DNA from: Desulfobacter sp.
GTDB lineage: Bacteria; Desulfobacterota; Desulfobacteria; Desulfobacterales; Desulfobacteraceae
Length of the DNA: 9,943 nucleotides
Direction: 5' to 3'
Assembly (NCBI GenBank): GCA_030145005.1
Contig: JAQYWJ010000066.1
Location: 1-9,943, forward strand
The position numbers were made by a program, and so were the translations under genes. The notes beneath the pieces were generated by a model. The model was given only the letters and a program-made list of their open reading frames with translations. It did not search any database and was not told where the DNA came from. Positions 1 through 7,118 of this stretch are shown here, piece after piece. How positions within the stretch are numbered: the first letter of the stretch is position 1; every line of letters starts with the position of its first letter.

Positions 1-1969
1 CCATGACCTGGAACACATCATCCTTTTCTGATTCTGACGTCTGGAAATTATCTGTTGCCGGGGAATCAAGGAACCTTTCGCTTTCAGATGAGGCTGATGT
101 CGATTCTTCGTTTTCCCGGGCTGGGTCTTTTTTTTGTTCGCCGGCGCCTGGTTCATCCGTGATTATCAACTGGACTAGACGCCGGGAGTCCGGGGCAATG
201 GTGGTCTCCCGCAGCTGGGATGGGTTCATTTCCCCTAATCCCTTAAAACGCTGGATATTTATTTTTGCCGGCTTTTTCCTGCGGCTCAGCCGTTTGGTGA
301 TGGCGCTTTTTTCTGAATCATCAAGGGCGTAAAACACCTCTTTTCTCATGTCAATCCGGTAAAGGGGCGGCATGGCCACGAACACATGACCTTGTCGGAC
401 CACTTCCGGAAAGTGCCTTAGAAAAAGTGCGCACAATAGGGTCGCAATATGCAGGCCATCGGAGTCTGCATCGGCCAGGATACATAATTTGTTGTAGCGC
501 AGTTTGGAAATATCCTTTGATCCCGGGACCACGCCCAGTACCTGGGAAATATCCCGGATCTCCTTGGATTCAAGTATGGCCGAAGAATTTAAATCCCAGG
601 TATTCAATATTTTTCCCCGCAGGGGCATGATGGCCTGGAAACGCCTGTCTCTGGCTTGCTTGGCCGAACCGCCGGCAGAGTCTCCCTCCACAAAAAAAAG
701 CTCCCGCTGTCTTTGGTCATCACTGGTGCAGTCTGACAGTTTGGCCGGTAAAGAGGCCCCGCTGGTCCGGGTTTTCAAGGACACTTTTTTGCGTTTTCTT
801 TCACGGCGTCTGGCATTTTCAATGGCTGCCTGGGCAAGGGCTTCGCCTAACGCCACGTTCTGGTTCAGCCACAGACTGAAAGCGTCCCGGACTTGGAGAT
901 TAACCAGGCTTGCACAGTGCCGCGAGGAGAGACGTTCTTTGGTCTGGCCTGAAAATTGGGCTTCCACAAGTTTTACGGATAATACATATCCCACATTTTG
1001 CCAGATATCCTCAGGGGTAAGAAACACACCTTTAGGCAGAAGGTTTCGAAATTTGCAGAACTCTTTAACAGACTCCAGCAAGCCGGATCTGAATCCGTTG
1101 ACATGGGTACCCCCAAGTTTTGTGGGAATGAGGTTGACATAGCTCTCCTCAATGTCAAGGGCATCTTCCAGCCCCCAGTTCACCGCCCATACGGCCTTTA
1201 ATTCATCATTGTCTGCAGATCCTGTGAACGGTTCCGGGAAAATGGTCTTGGTGCTGCGGATCATCTCTTGAAGATATTGATCCAGGCCCTGGTCGTAATG
1301 CCAGGTGTCGGTTTCTCCGGTTTGCTCAACGGTAAAAGTGGTGGTCAGCCCCCGGCACAGAACCGCCTTGGATTTAAGCGCTGCCCGGATGGCGACGACA
1401 TTGAATTGATCTGTATCAAAATAGGCCGGATCCGGCTTAAATTCCAGTTTGGTTCCGGTATTGGCGGCTGTGCCGGCCTCTTCCAGATCTTTTGTTTTAG
1501 TGCCGTTTTGAAATTCAATCGTATACCGTTTGCCGGCCCGGCAAATAGCAATGCATAGATGAATGGACAGGGCATTGACTACAGAGACACCTACCCCATG
1601 AAGCCCGCCGGAAAAAGCATAATCCTTGTTTGAGAATTTAGCACCTGCATGCAGCTTGGTCATGATCAGTTCAACACCGGAAATACCTTCCTGGGGGTGG
1701 ATGTCCACGGGCATTCCCCGGCCGTTGTCCGATACAATGATCCTGTTGTCCTGGGTCATAGTGACGTCAATGCGTGTGGCAAAGCCTGTAATGGCCTCAT
1801 CCACACTGTTGTCAATAACTTCAAAGGCCAGGTGGTCCGGGCTTGATGTGTCCGTGTACATGCCGGGTCTGCGCTTGACCGGGTCAAGGCCTTTGAGCAC
1901 CTCTATGGACCGGGAATCATACCCTTGGTCTGCGGTCTTATCCTGTGTTCTGCCATCAAATAAGTTCAT
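1..1969 (-). CDS. parE: DNA topoisomerase IV subunit B (partial, C-terminus off the left edge)
   Basis: ATPase subunit of topoisomerase IV, which with ParC decatenates daughter chromosomes and relaxes supercoils. The window holds 656 codons. The order is a GHKL ATPase (EVIDNSVDEA near residue 50, DNGRGMPVDIHP near 80, GGLHGVGVSVVNALS near 120), a transducer domain (SYVNLIPTKLGGTHVNGFR), then TOPRIM with EGDSAGG starting at E428 and DADSDG near 500, and RFKGLGEMNP. The reading PGMYTDT near the N-terminus and close similarity along the length to remembered E. coli ParE favour ParE over GyrB. The start ATG at 1969-1967 gives MNLFDGRTQD ahead of the conserved YDSRSIEVLKGLDPV; it has no clear Shine-Dalgarno. 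After RRLVQL the protein carries about 42 acidic, Ser-rich residues absent from E. coli ParE, then rejoins the family at DDVFQVM. The frame is open throughout. GyrB is the only realistic alternative. Confidence 0.93.
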   Translation of the reverse strand, partial: MNLFDGRTQDKTADQGYDSRSIEVLKGLDPVKRRPGMYTDTSSPDHLAFEVIDNSVDEAITGFATRIDVTMTQDNRIIVSDNGRGMPVDIHPQEGISGVELIMTKLHAGAKFSNKDYAFSGGLHGVGVSVVNALSIHLCIAICRAGKRYTIEFQNGTKTKDLEEAGTAANTGTKLEFKPDPAYFDTDQFNVVAIRAALKSKAVLCRGLTTTFTVEQTGETDTWHYDQGLDQYLQEMIRSTKTIFPEPFTGSADNDELKAVWAVNWGLEDALDIEESYVNLIPTKLGGTHVNGFRSGLLESVKEFCKFRNLLPKGVFLTPEDIWQNVGYVLSVKLVEAQFSGQTKERLSSRHCASLVNLQVRDAFSLWLNQNVALGEALAQAAIENARRRERKRKKVSLKTRTSGASLPAKLSDCTSDDQRQRELFFVEGDSAGGSAKQARDRRFQAIMPLRGKILNTWDLNSSAILESKEIRDISQVLGVVPGSKDISKLRYNKLCILADADSDGLHIATLLCALFLRHFPEVVRQGHVFVAMPPLYRIDMRKEVFYALDDSEKSAITKRLSRRKKPAKINIQRFKGLGEMNPSQLRETTIAPDSRRLVQLIITDEPGAGEQKKDPARENEESTSASSESERFLDSPATDNFQTSESEKDDVFQVM

Positions 1970-2002
1970 AAAAAGGTTCTGGTATGATATACAATATTGA
2001 AG

Positions 2003-2032
2003 ATTGTAACGAAATTTTAAATCAAACTTAAA
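2003..2032 (-). promoter_or_regulatory. Candidate sigma-70 promoter for parE
   Basis: On the minus strand TTTAAG (2032-2027) and TACAAT (2008-2003) are separated by 18 bases and lie about 35 bases upstream of the parE start. The -10 is good and the -35 is poor. The whole stretch 1981-2060 is AT-rich, so chance matches are likely. An 8-base direct repeat TTAAATCA occurs on the plus strand at 2017-2024 and 2028-2035, one helical turn apart, which could be an operator. Confidence 0.25.
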
Positions 2033-2108
2033 TCATATACCAAATTTAAATTAAAATATAGCCCGGCATGACATAAAACAGCAATTCTAAATTTGAGTCG
2101 GTACGCCA

Positions 2109-2173
2109 TCTTGCTCTTAATCATGCTCTTGCTCAAAATAATACTTCGAGCAAGAGCATGATTAAGAGCAAGA
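2109..2173. repeat. Perfect 26-bp inverted repeat with 13-base loop, enclosing the start codon of the adenylate cyclase gene
   Basis: The arm 2109-2134 is the exact reverse complement of 2148-2173; the loop is 2135-2147 (aaaataatacttc). Pairing stops at 2108/2174. The ATG at 2158-2160 and the bases where a ribosome binding site would sit are both inside the right arm, so in an mRNA that starts upstream of 2109 they would be locked in a very stable stem. A weak promoter-like pair, TTGAGT (2093-2098) and CTTAAT (2116-2121) with a 17-base spacer, would start transcription inside the left arm and leave only part of the stem. No T-run follows the right arm, so it does not look like an intrinsic terminator. 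It may control translation, be an RNase III substrate, or be a repeat-expansion product; the sequence alone does not decide. Confidence 0.9.
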
Positions 2174-2183
2174 GCAAGAAAAA
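2148..2183 (+). repeat. Degenerate hexamer tandem repeat (GAGCAA-type), in frame with the downstream gene
   Basis: Consecutive 6-base units read GAGCAA, GAGCAT, GATTAA, GAGCAA, GAGCAA, GAAAAA. From the ATG at 2158 the units encode alternating Lys with Ser or Ile (MIKSKSKKK). Because the unit is six bases, gain or loss of units would keep the reading frame. The upstream arm of the inverted repeat is an inverted copy of most of this array. Confidence 0.75.
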
Positions 2184-5100
2184 AGCAAGCAGAAAAGATA
2201 ATACTTTATTAAATTTAGAATTGATAGGTCTGGAATATGGGGGGGATTGGCACAGCAGCATGGATGACTCTAATCCTGGATTTGATCGTCAAACCTTTGA
2301 TGATTACTGGAAGAGCCTTGATGAACAACAGCGTAAAAATTTGGTCCTTCGGGCGCCACAATTGCCTGTCTATCTTGGCCTTCTGCCTATCTTAAGCAGT
2401 GTTTTTTCGACCCATTACCCTTTAAGGGAAGCGGGAAGGAAAAGTTTGAACGAGATGACTTTGGTCATTCGGAAGAATATAGAAACACCGCCGGCAAATA
2501 AACCGTTAAGACAGGCACAGGCCGACGCCTTCCAGGCGGCAGCTCTTATTTACCGCAAAATTTTTGCGCAAATGGCATTTTCAGATAAAAGTGTCCTTAT
2601 CCAGGCGCTTATGAATATTGGCAGTATCGGCGCTTTTTTTGCCTTCAAGGCCATTTATCTGGAACGAATTTCCCCGGACGTGATAAAAAAATGTATCAAG
2701 GATCTGAATGACCGGCTTCGTTTGATTTTTGCCGATCAGTATCTACAGGCAGACCCTGCCATCCGTTTGCGTTTTGCAAACCTGTTTCGCTATGTGCTTG
2801 CCGGCGTTAAGCAGCGCGAGGCTGTGACCTGGTATTATGCCGGCCTGTTTGACCGGGGGCGGGATGTTGATCCCTATTTGAATAATATTGACGCCTCGTT
2901 GCGAGACCCTTTTATCATAGAAGATAATGAGCTGTTGTCCCTGGACCCTCAAGATAGAATCGCTGGTCTTAAAGCCATCTCAATGATGCGATCAAAGGTG
3001 CCTTTACGGGTTTTTGAAAAAGCGTTGACTCAAGAAACCGTAAAAAAGGTCAGGATGGCTGTATACAGTCTGATTGAAAATTCATCCTTTGGACTGTACC
3101 CGGAACTGTTCGAACCTGTGTTTCAGCGGTTTCAAAATGCCAAGACCAACGAGGCCGTCAGCGCGTTTAAAGCCCTTGTTGTGACCGGCAGACACCTCTT
3201 TCACAAGGTTATGGATATGGTTCGGGACACTTATCCTTCCATTATTCCCATCATCCATATGGAAATTTCAGAGTTGTCCAGACTCTCATTTTTTGCGCTC
3301 CAGGACATTGCCTTGAACAAGGGTGTCTATCAGGATGAAAACTATGATGTCAATCTGGCATGTATTTTCGGCATGATCAAAAAACGTCCGGAACGGGTGG
3401 TCAGGATTTTAAAGGAAAACATAGAACTTTGCGGCTCGGACCGGATCAGGAAAGAAGTGGACAGGCTCATGGTAAAAACTCAGAGTCTGCTGCTCAAGGA
3501 ACGCAAAAGCATTGCCGCTCCTTTCAAGGATATCCAGATAGAAATGCCCGAGAAAAAATCCATGGTCACCTTTTTCAAGTCCATGCTCAAGGATCCGGTC
3601 CAAAAGAAACTGGATTATTTAAAGCAGCGGATTATTCCCCGGAATCTGGATTTTCAGAAGGCGGTTATCCGGGACCTGGATCTGTCCGGGATGGATTTGA
3701 TCCGATCCATCCTTAATCTGACCCATGCACAGATTGTTAATACTTTGCTGACAGGCATTCATGTGTCAGGTGGTGTATGTCGCAATGCCCTGTTTTACAA
3801 TATAAATCTGGATGAGGCTGTGTTTGATATGACCTGCTTTGATAATGCCGTTTTTGTCAATGTGTCCGCCAAAAATGCAAAATTCAGTCAATGCAGTTTT
3901 CAAAACGCCTCTTTTTATAATTGTAATTTAAACGGGGCAGACATGAGCGAGGCCCTGTTTATTGAGGCAGTCATCTCAAAATCCTCTTTTAAAGAAACAA
4001 ATTTGACCTGTGCCGTTTTTGCACACGCGCGACTATCCGGCCTTTCCTTTGTCAATGCCTGCCTTCACATGGCGGATTTCACCAATACCAGGGCCCGGTT
4101 CTGCCGATTTGCATCACATGCGGCCATGGATATGCGTGTCCGGGATTTGAATTATAATGACAGGGAGTACCAACTCAGCTTCAATGACTTGCCAAGGATT
4201 GATCCCAGGGTGGCCAATGAAATAAATATACTCATTTTTTGTGAGTTTATTCATTTCGGTCAGGCAAAATTTCTTAAACAGAATAAATTGAGTCTTCTAT
4301 CGGCTTTTGATGTTTTTAAGCCGGACCAGGCGGACTTTTTTCAGCTTCTACCTTTACTGATCCATGAAAATATTGCAATGCCGGAAACCAGCAAGATCCT
4401 GTCATCAACGCCTTGTGGCGTGGCAGATTATCTGCCGTCAAGGGAGACTGAACGGGTTGGCCGGCATTACCTGGGAAGTGCCGATGTTATCGTCCGCCGG
4501 CATCCGAATCCCTGCATCCTTGCGGTATATTCCATGGGAAGTGTTGGGTCTGTTGCCCAGACTGCGGAGTCTGACATTGATTACTGGATTTGTATAGATG
4601 AGAAACGGTTGGGTCGCCAGGCAACCGATCTTTTGCGCCAAAAACTTGATGTATTGGAAGGCATGGCCCTGGAGCGGTTTAAAATTCAGGTCACCTTTTT
4701 TCTTGTGGATATTTTCAAGGCCCGTGATAATGATTTCGGCGGTTCCTCCCAGGAAAGTTCAGGCTCAGCCCAGGCCCGGCTGCTCAAAGAGGAGTTTTAC
4801 CGGACCATGATCCATGTGGCAGGCAGACTGCCCTTGTGGACGGCGCTTCCCACCAGCATCAGCATCAATTATTATAATGTGATCCTTGACTGCATCAATC
4901 GTATGCCCGGTACTAAACGGTATATTGACCTGGGTGATATCCATGCCGTACCCCGTAATGAATATTTCGGCGCTTCTATCTGGCAAATGTTTAAATGGCT
5001 GAAAAGCCCTTTTAAATCAGTTATTAAGATGGCCCTACTGGAAAAATATATCAATACCTATGGCCGGGAACCCATGCTGTGCAATGAATATAAAAATGAA

Positions 5101-6120
5101 TGGATGAATTCAGGGACACATCTGAAGCCGGGGCAGAACGATTCCTATATTATTTTGCTCAATACCATGATTCAGTTTTATATGAAGTCAGGGGACACAC
5201 GTTCCATCAAGCTTTTGCTCACCTGTTTTTTTCTCAAGCTGGGGATTACAAAACAATCGGAGTTGGATTTCAGTGTTTTTGGCCTGCGACGCATCCTTTT
5301 AGAAAGGTGCCTGCGGGAATGGGGATGGACCCAGGATAAGGTGTTTGAGATCGGCCGATTCAGATCCTGGCCTTATGCCGCCATTTACCGACTTTCCTTA
5401 ACTATTGAACAGTATATGATAACACGGTACACTGACCTTAAAAGCCGGTTCAGGGATGATTCCGGGGCGGCTATTTCCGAGCAGGACCGTAGGGTTCTTG
5501 AGCGCAAGGTGGATATCCAGTTCCAGGACAAGCCGGGTAAAATTAAAAAACTACTTTTAATTTCAAGCGGGGACCGTCATTTTTCAAGGCTTTATCTAAG
5601 ATACCTGGCCGCATCCGGGAAAAAATACGGCCAGTGGAAATTGATCCATAAACCATCTATCCAAACCCGGATGGATGAAGAATCTATACTCACGGCAAGT
5701 TCTGTGGAGGAGATCGGGGCCTGGCTGATTCATAACCATCTTTATACGGACCACACTTTTTTGTCCATGGCACCTAATCCCACGGAAGTTTCCCACGACA
5801 GCATTGAAAAACTTTACAGAAGCATGCATGATTTTTTTACCCCTGAATTAGCAAAACCGGTTAGTTTTGATGCATTGAGAAAGAGACCGTTCATTATAAG
5901 TCTGTTTGTTTCCGTCAATTTTTATGCGGAAAAACCCAGCGGCAGAATCTCAGATTTTACATTGGTCTACCTGAATTCCTGGGAAGAGATGTTTTTGCGA
6001 ACCGCAAGACTTAAAATGCCGGTGGCGGACCTTGAACCGATCAAAAAACAGATCTGCATATGGCTTGGTTTAAAGCAACTGCCCGAAAAGACCGTTTTTC
6101 ATGTCCCAAGAAGGGGTTAG
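2158..6120 (+). CDS. Class I (CyaA-type) adenylate cyclase fused to pentapeptide repeats and a helical N-terminal region
   Basis: Predicted to make cyclic AMP from ATP in the cytoplasm. Of its 1320 residues, about 1-500 are mostly helical and HEAT-like in feel, with no family I can name. About 544-651 are pentapeptide repeats (NLDEAVF, FDNAVF, NLNGADMSEA, NLTCAVF), expected to fold as a right-handed beta helix. From about 690 the protein follows class I adenylate cyclase. The motif YSMGSVGSVAQTAESDIDYW (791-810) matches E. coli CyaA YSMGSTSSVGQSCSSDLDIW; D806 and D808 are the metal-binding aspartates and S795, S805 and W810 also match. EEFYRT, LDLGDI, NEYFGASIWQMFK and LREWGW follow the family too. 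From about 1125 it matches the start of the CyaA regulatory half (LVYLNSWEE), but it ends about 200 residues earlier than E. coli CyaA. The start is uncertain: ATG 2158 lies in a hairpin with no Shine-Dalgarno, and Met35 (ATG 2260) is an alternative. A run of seven G at 2239-2245 lies near the N-terminus. Confidence 0.88.
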   Translation: MIKSKSKKKASRKDNTLLNLELIGLEYGGDWHSSMDDSNPGFDRQTFDDYWKSLDEQQRKNLVLRAPQLPVYLGLLPILSSVFSTHYPLREAGRKSLNEMTLVIRKNIETPPANKPLRQAQADAFQAAALIYRKIFAQMAFSDKSVLIQALMNIGSIGAFFAFKAIYLERISPDVIKKCIKDLNDRLRLIFADQYLQADPAIRLRFANLFRYVLAGVKQREAVTWYYAGLFDRGRDVDPYLNNIDASLRDPFIIEDNELLSLDPQDRIAGLKAISMMRSKVPLRVFEKALTQETVKKVRMAVYSLIENSSFGLYPELFEPVFQRFQNAKTNEAVSAFKALVVTGRHLFHKVMDMVRDTYPSIIPIIHMEISELSRLSFFALQDIALNKGVYQDENYDVNLACIFGMIKKRPERVVRILKENIELCGSDRIRKEVDRLMVKTQSLLLKERKSIAAPFKDIQIEMPEKKSMVTFFKSMLKDPVQKKLDYLKQRIIPRNLDFQKAVIRDLDLSGMDLIRSILNLTHAQIVNTLLTGIHVSGGVCRNALFYNINLDEAVFDMTCFDNAVFVNVSAKNAKFSQCSFQNASFYNCNLNGADMSEALFIEAVISKSSFKETNLTCAVFAHARLSGLSFVNACLHMADFTNTRARFCRFASHAAMDMRVRDLNYNDREYQLSFNDLPRIDPRVANEINILIFCEFIHFGQAKFLKQNKLSLLSAFDVFKPDQADFFQLLPLLIHENIAMPETSKILSSTPCGVADYLPSRETERVGRHYLGSADVIVRRHPNPCILAVYSMGSVGSVAQTAESDIDYWICIDEKRLGRQATDLLRQKLDVLEGMALERFKIQVTFFLVDIFKARDNDFGGSSQESSGSAQARLLKEEFYRTMIHVAGRLPLWTALPTSISINYYNVILDCINRMPGTKRYIDLGDIHAVPRNEYFGASIWQMFKWLKSPFKSVIKMALLEKYINTYGREPMLCNEYKNEWMNSGTHLKPGQNDSYIILLNTMIQFYMKSGDTRSIKLLLTCFFLKLGITKQSELDFSVFGLRRILLERCLREWGWTQDKVFEIGRFRSWPYAAIYRLSLTIEQYMITRYTDLKSRFRDDSGAAISEQDRRVLERKVDIQFQDKPGKIKKLLLISSGDRHFSRLYLRYLAASGKKYGQWKLIHKPSIQTRMDEESILTASSVEEIGAWLIHNHLYTDHTFLSMAPNPTEVSHDSIEKLYRSMHDFFTPELAKPVSFDALRKRPFIISLFVSVNFYAEKPSGRISDFTLVYLNSWEEMFLRTARLKMPVADLEPIKKQICIWLGLKQLPEKTVFHVPRRG

Positions 6121-6278
6121 GCCCATGGTCAGAATTAAATATGCCATAGATGCGCCGGATTTTAAGTCGCCATCAAGGCACGCCAATGTAATCATATTGT
6201 TCCTGATGTCCTTTGGCGTAACGCCGAGGGCGGCTTAAAAGACAAGCAGATGGGCTATTTTATTTTGACCATGGGCCT
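6119..6278. mobile_element. MITE-like 160-bp element with 23-bp imperfect terminal inverted repeats
   Basis: The arm 6119-6141 and the reverse complement of 6256-6278 agree at 21 of 23 positions; the outer 13 (AGGCCCATGGTCA) are identical. Taken without the outermost A/T pair, the element 6120-6277 is flanked by a direct TTA at 6117-6119 and 6278-6280, as a 3-bp target duplication would leave. It has no coding capacity and contains further nested inverted repeats. It fills the whole gap between two convergent genes: the TAG of the adenylate cyclase uses its first base, and the TAA of the LOG gene is the right TTA. A 3-bp TNA duplication is typical of some IS5-family groups, but assigning a family is inference. 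The alternative is a host bidirectional terminator or cruciform. Confidence 0.55.
6160..6240. repeat. Nested inverted repeats inside the 160-bp element, possible bidirectional terminator
   Basis: TTTTAAGTCGCC (6160-6171) pairs with GGCGGCTTAAAA (6229-6240) over 12 bp with one G-T wobble. Inside it ACGCCAA (6180-6186) pairs with TTGGCGT (6213-6219), and GGC (6177-6179) can pair with GCC (6223-6225) around a short bulge. GGCGTAACGCC (6215-6225) could form a competing small hairpin. With the outer arms, the region can fold into one long, branched stem on either strand. No clean T-tract follows a stem, so an intrinsic terminator is only a possibility. Confidence 0.45.
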
Positions 6279-6943
6279 TAAGCCCGGTTGTAAAAGTTGT
6301 CTACTATTTCAAGGGCCTGTTCCGGGGTGTCAACTAATGAAAACAACTCCATATCCACGAGCGAGATTAATTCGTTTCCGGCAAGTGAATTTTTAATCCA
6401 CTCCAGAAGTCCGGCCCAGAATTCTTTGTTCATTAAAATGACAGGCATTTTTCGGATGCGCCGTGTCTGGACCAGCGTCAGGGTTTCAAACATTTCATCC
6501 ATTGTGCCAAGTCCTCCCGGCATAATGATATAGGCTTGGGCATATTTTACAAACATGACCTTTCGGATAAAAAAGTAATTAAAGTCCAAAGACCGGGTCA
6601 TATATGCATTGCCCTTTTCTTCAAAGGGCAGGGTGATTTTTAACCCTACGGACTCCCCGTTCTGCTCTGATGCGCCCAGGTTTGCCGCTTCCATTATACC
6701 GGGACCTCCACCCGTAATGATCGCATAACCGCCGGCTGCAAAACAGGCTGCTGTCTTTCTTGCAGTTTCATAATCAGGATGGCCCTTGGTCGTTCTCGCA
6801 GAACCGAAAATAGAGACGGCAGGTCCCAGATCATGAAGTCCGTCTATACCTTCAACAAATTCGCCCATAATTTTAAACAAGCGCCATGATTCACCGGACT
6901 TGAAATCATCAATGGGGTACTGGATAGTATTGGGCGTGCTCAT
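6278..6943 (-). CDS. LOG-family protein (nucleotide 5'-monophosphate phosphoribohydrolase, TIGR00730 type)
   Basis: A 221-residue Rossmann-fold protein of the LOG family, whose characterised members cleave the N-glycosidic bond of nucleoside 5'-monophosphates (cytokinin ribotides in plants, purine or pyrimidine nucleotides in bacteria). Diagnostic motifs are VSIFGSART near residue 43, TGGGPGIMEAANLGA near 76-90 and PGGLGTMDEMFE near 142-153, where the last holds the catalytic Arg/Glu region (R of the upstream MTRSLDF and E of DEMFE). There is no signal peptide or membrane segment, so it is cytoplasmic. ATG at 6943 is chosen because AAGGAG lies six bases upstream; a TTG two codons earlier would touch that site. 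The gene faces the adenylate cyclase gene and is divergent from ptsH. Its stop codon is at the edge of the MITE-like element. The physiological substrate cannot be told from sequence. Confidence 0.9.
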   Translation of the reverse strand: MSTPNTIQYPIDDFKSGESWRLFKIMGEFVEGIDGLHDLGPAVSIFGSARTTKGHPDYETARKTAACFAAGGYAIITGGGPGIMEAANLGASEQNGESVGLKITLPFEEKGNAYMTRSLDFNYFFIRKVMFVKYAQAYIIMPGGLGTMDEMFETLTLVQTRRIRKMPVILMNKEFWAGLLEWIKNSLAGNELISLVDMELFSLVDTPEQALEIVDNFYNRA

Positions 6944-6949
6944 GTTCAA

Positions 6950-6955
6950 CTCCTT
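6950..6955 (-). promoter_or_regulatory. Shine-Dalgarno site that fixes the LOG gene start
   Basis: AAGGAG on the minus strand, six bases before ATG 6943. It excludes the in-frame TTG at 6949, which would leave no spacing. Confidence 0.8.
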
Positions 6956-7005
6956 ACTAAAACGGTTCAGACTGCAAGTTCAGATCAGCCAACCCAACTG
7001 GCTAA

Positions 7006-7035
7006 AATATATTAAATGTGGTATATAGTATCCAA
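7006..7035 (-). promoter_or_regulatory. Candidate sigma-70 promoter for the LOG gene
   Basis: On the minus strand TTGGAT (7035-7030) and TATATT (7011-7006) have an 18-base spacer and lie about 65 bases upstream of the LOG start. The -35 overlaps a short palindrome CCAATTTGG (7032-7040). Farther apart in the same divergent intergenic region, GCCAACC (6988-6994) and GGTTGGC (7061-7067) form a dispersed inverted repeat, and AGCCA/TGGCT (6987-6991, 6999-7003) a small hairpin. No plus-strand promoter for ptsH stands out; TTGGCA at 7063-7068 with a poor TTGATA at 7087-7092 is the best I see. Confidence 0.3.
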
Positions 7036-7118
7036 TTTGGGACACCTGATCAAGTCGGTCGGTTGGCACTTTCACTTTATTATTTTTTGATAACAAAAAA
7101 AGAAAAAAATCATTTGGA

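Noticed and set aside
504..1142. Plus-strand open frame of 212 codons and others antisense to parE
   Set aside because: The minus strand carries a full set of ParE motifs; the plus frames give no recognisable protein and are shadows.
2109..2173. Inverted repeat as an intrinsic terminator or CRISPR-like unit
   Set aside because: No T-tract follows either arm in the useful direction, and there are only two arms with no spacer-repeat series.
6944..6949. TTG start two codons upstream for the LOG gene
   Set aside because: It would abut the AAGGAG site with no spacing; ATG 6943 has ideal spacing.
7063..7080. TTGGCAC as a sigma-54 -24 element before ptsH
   Set aside because: The GC expected ten bases after GG is absent (TT instead), so the -12 element fails.
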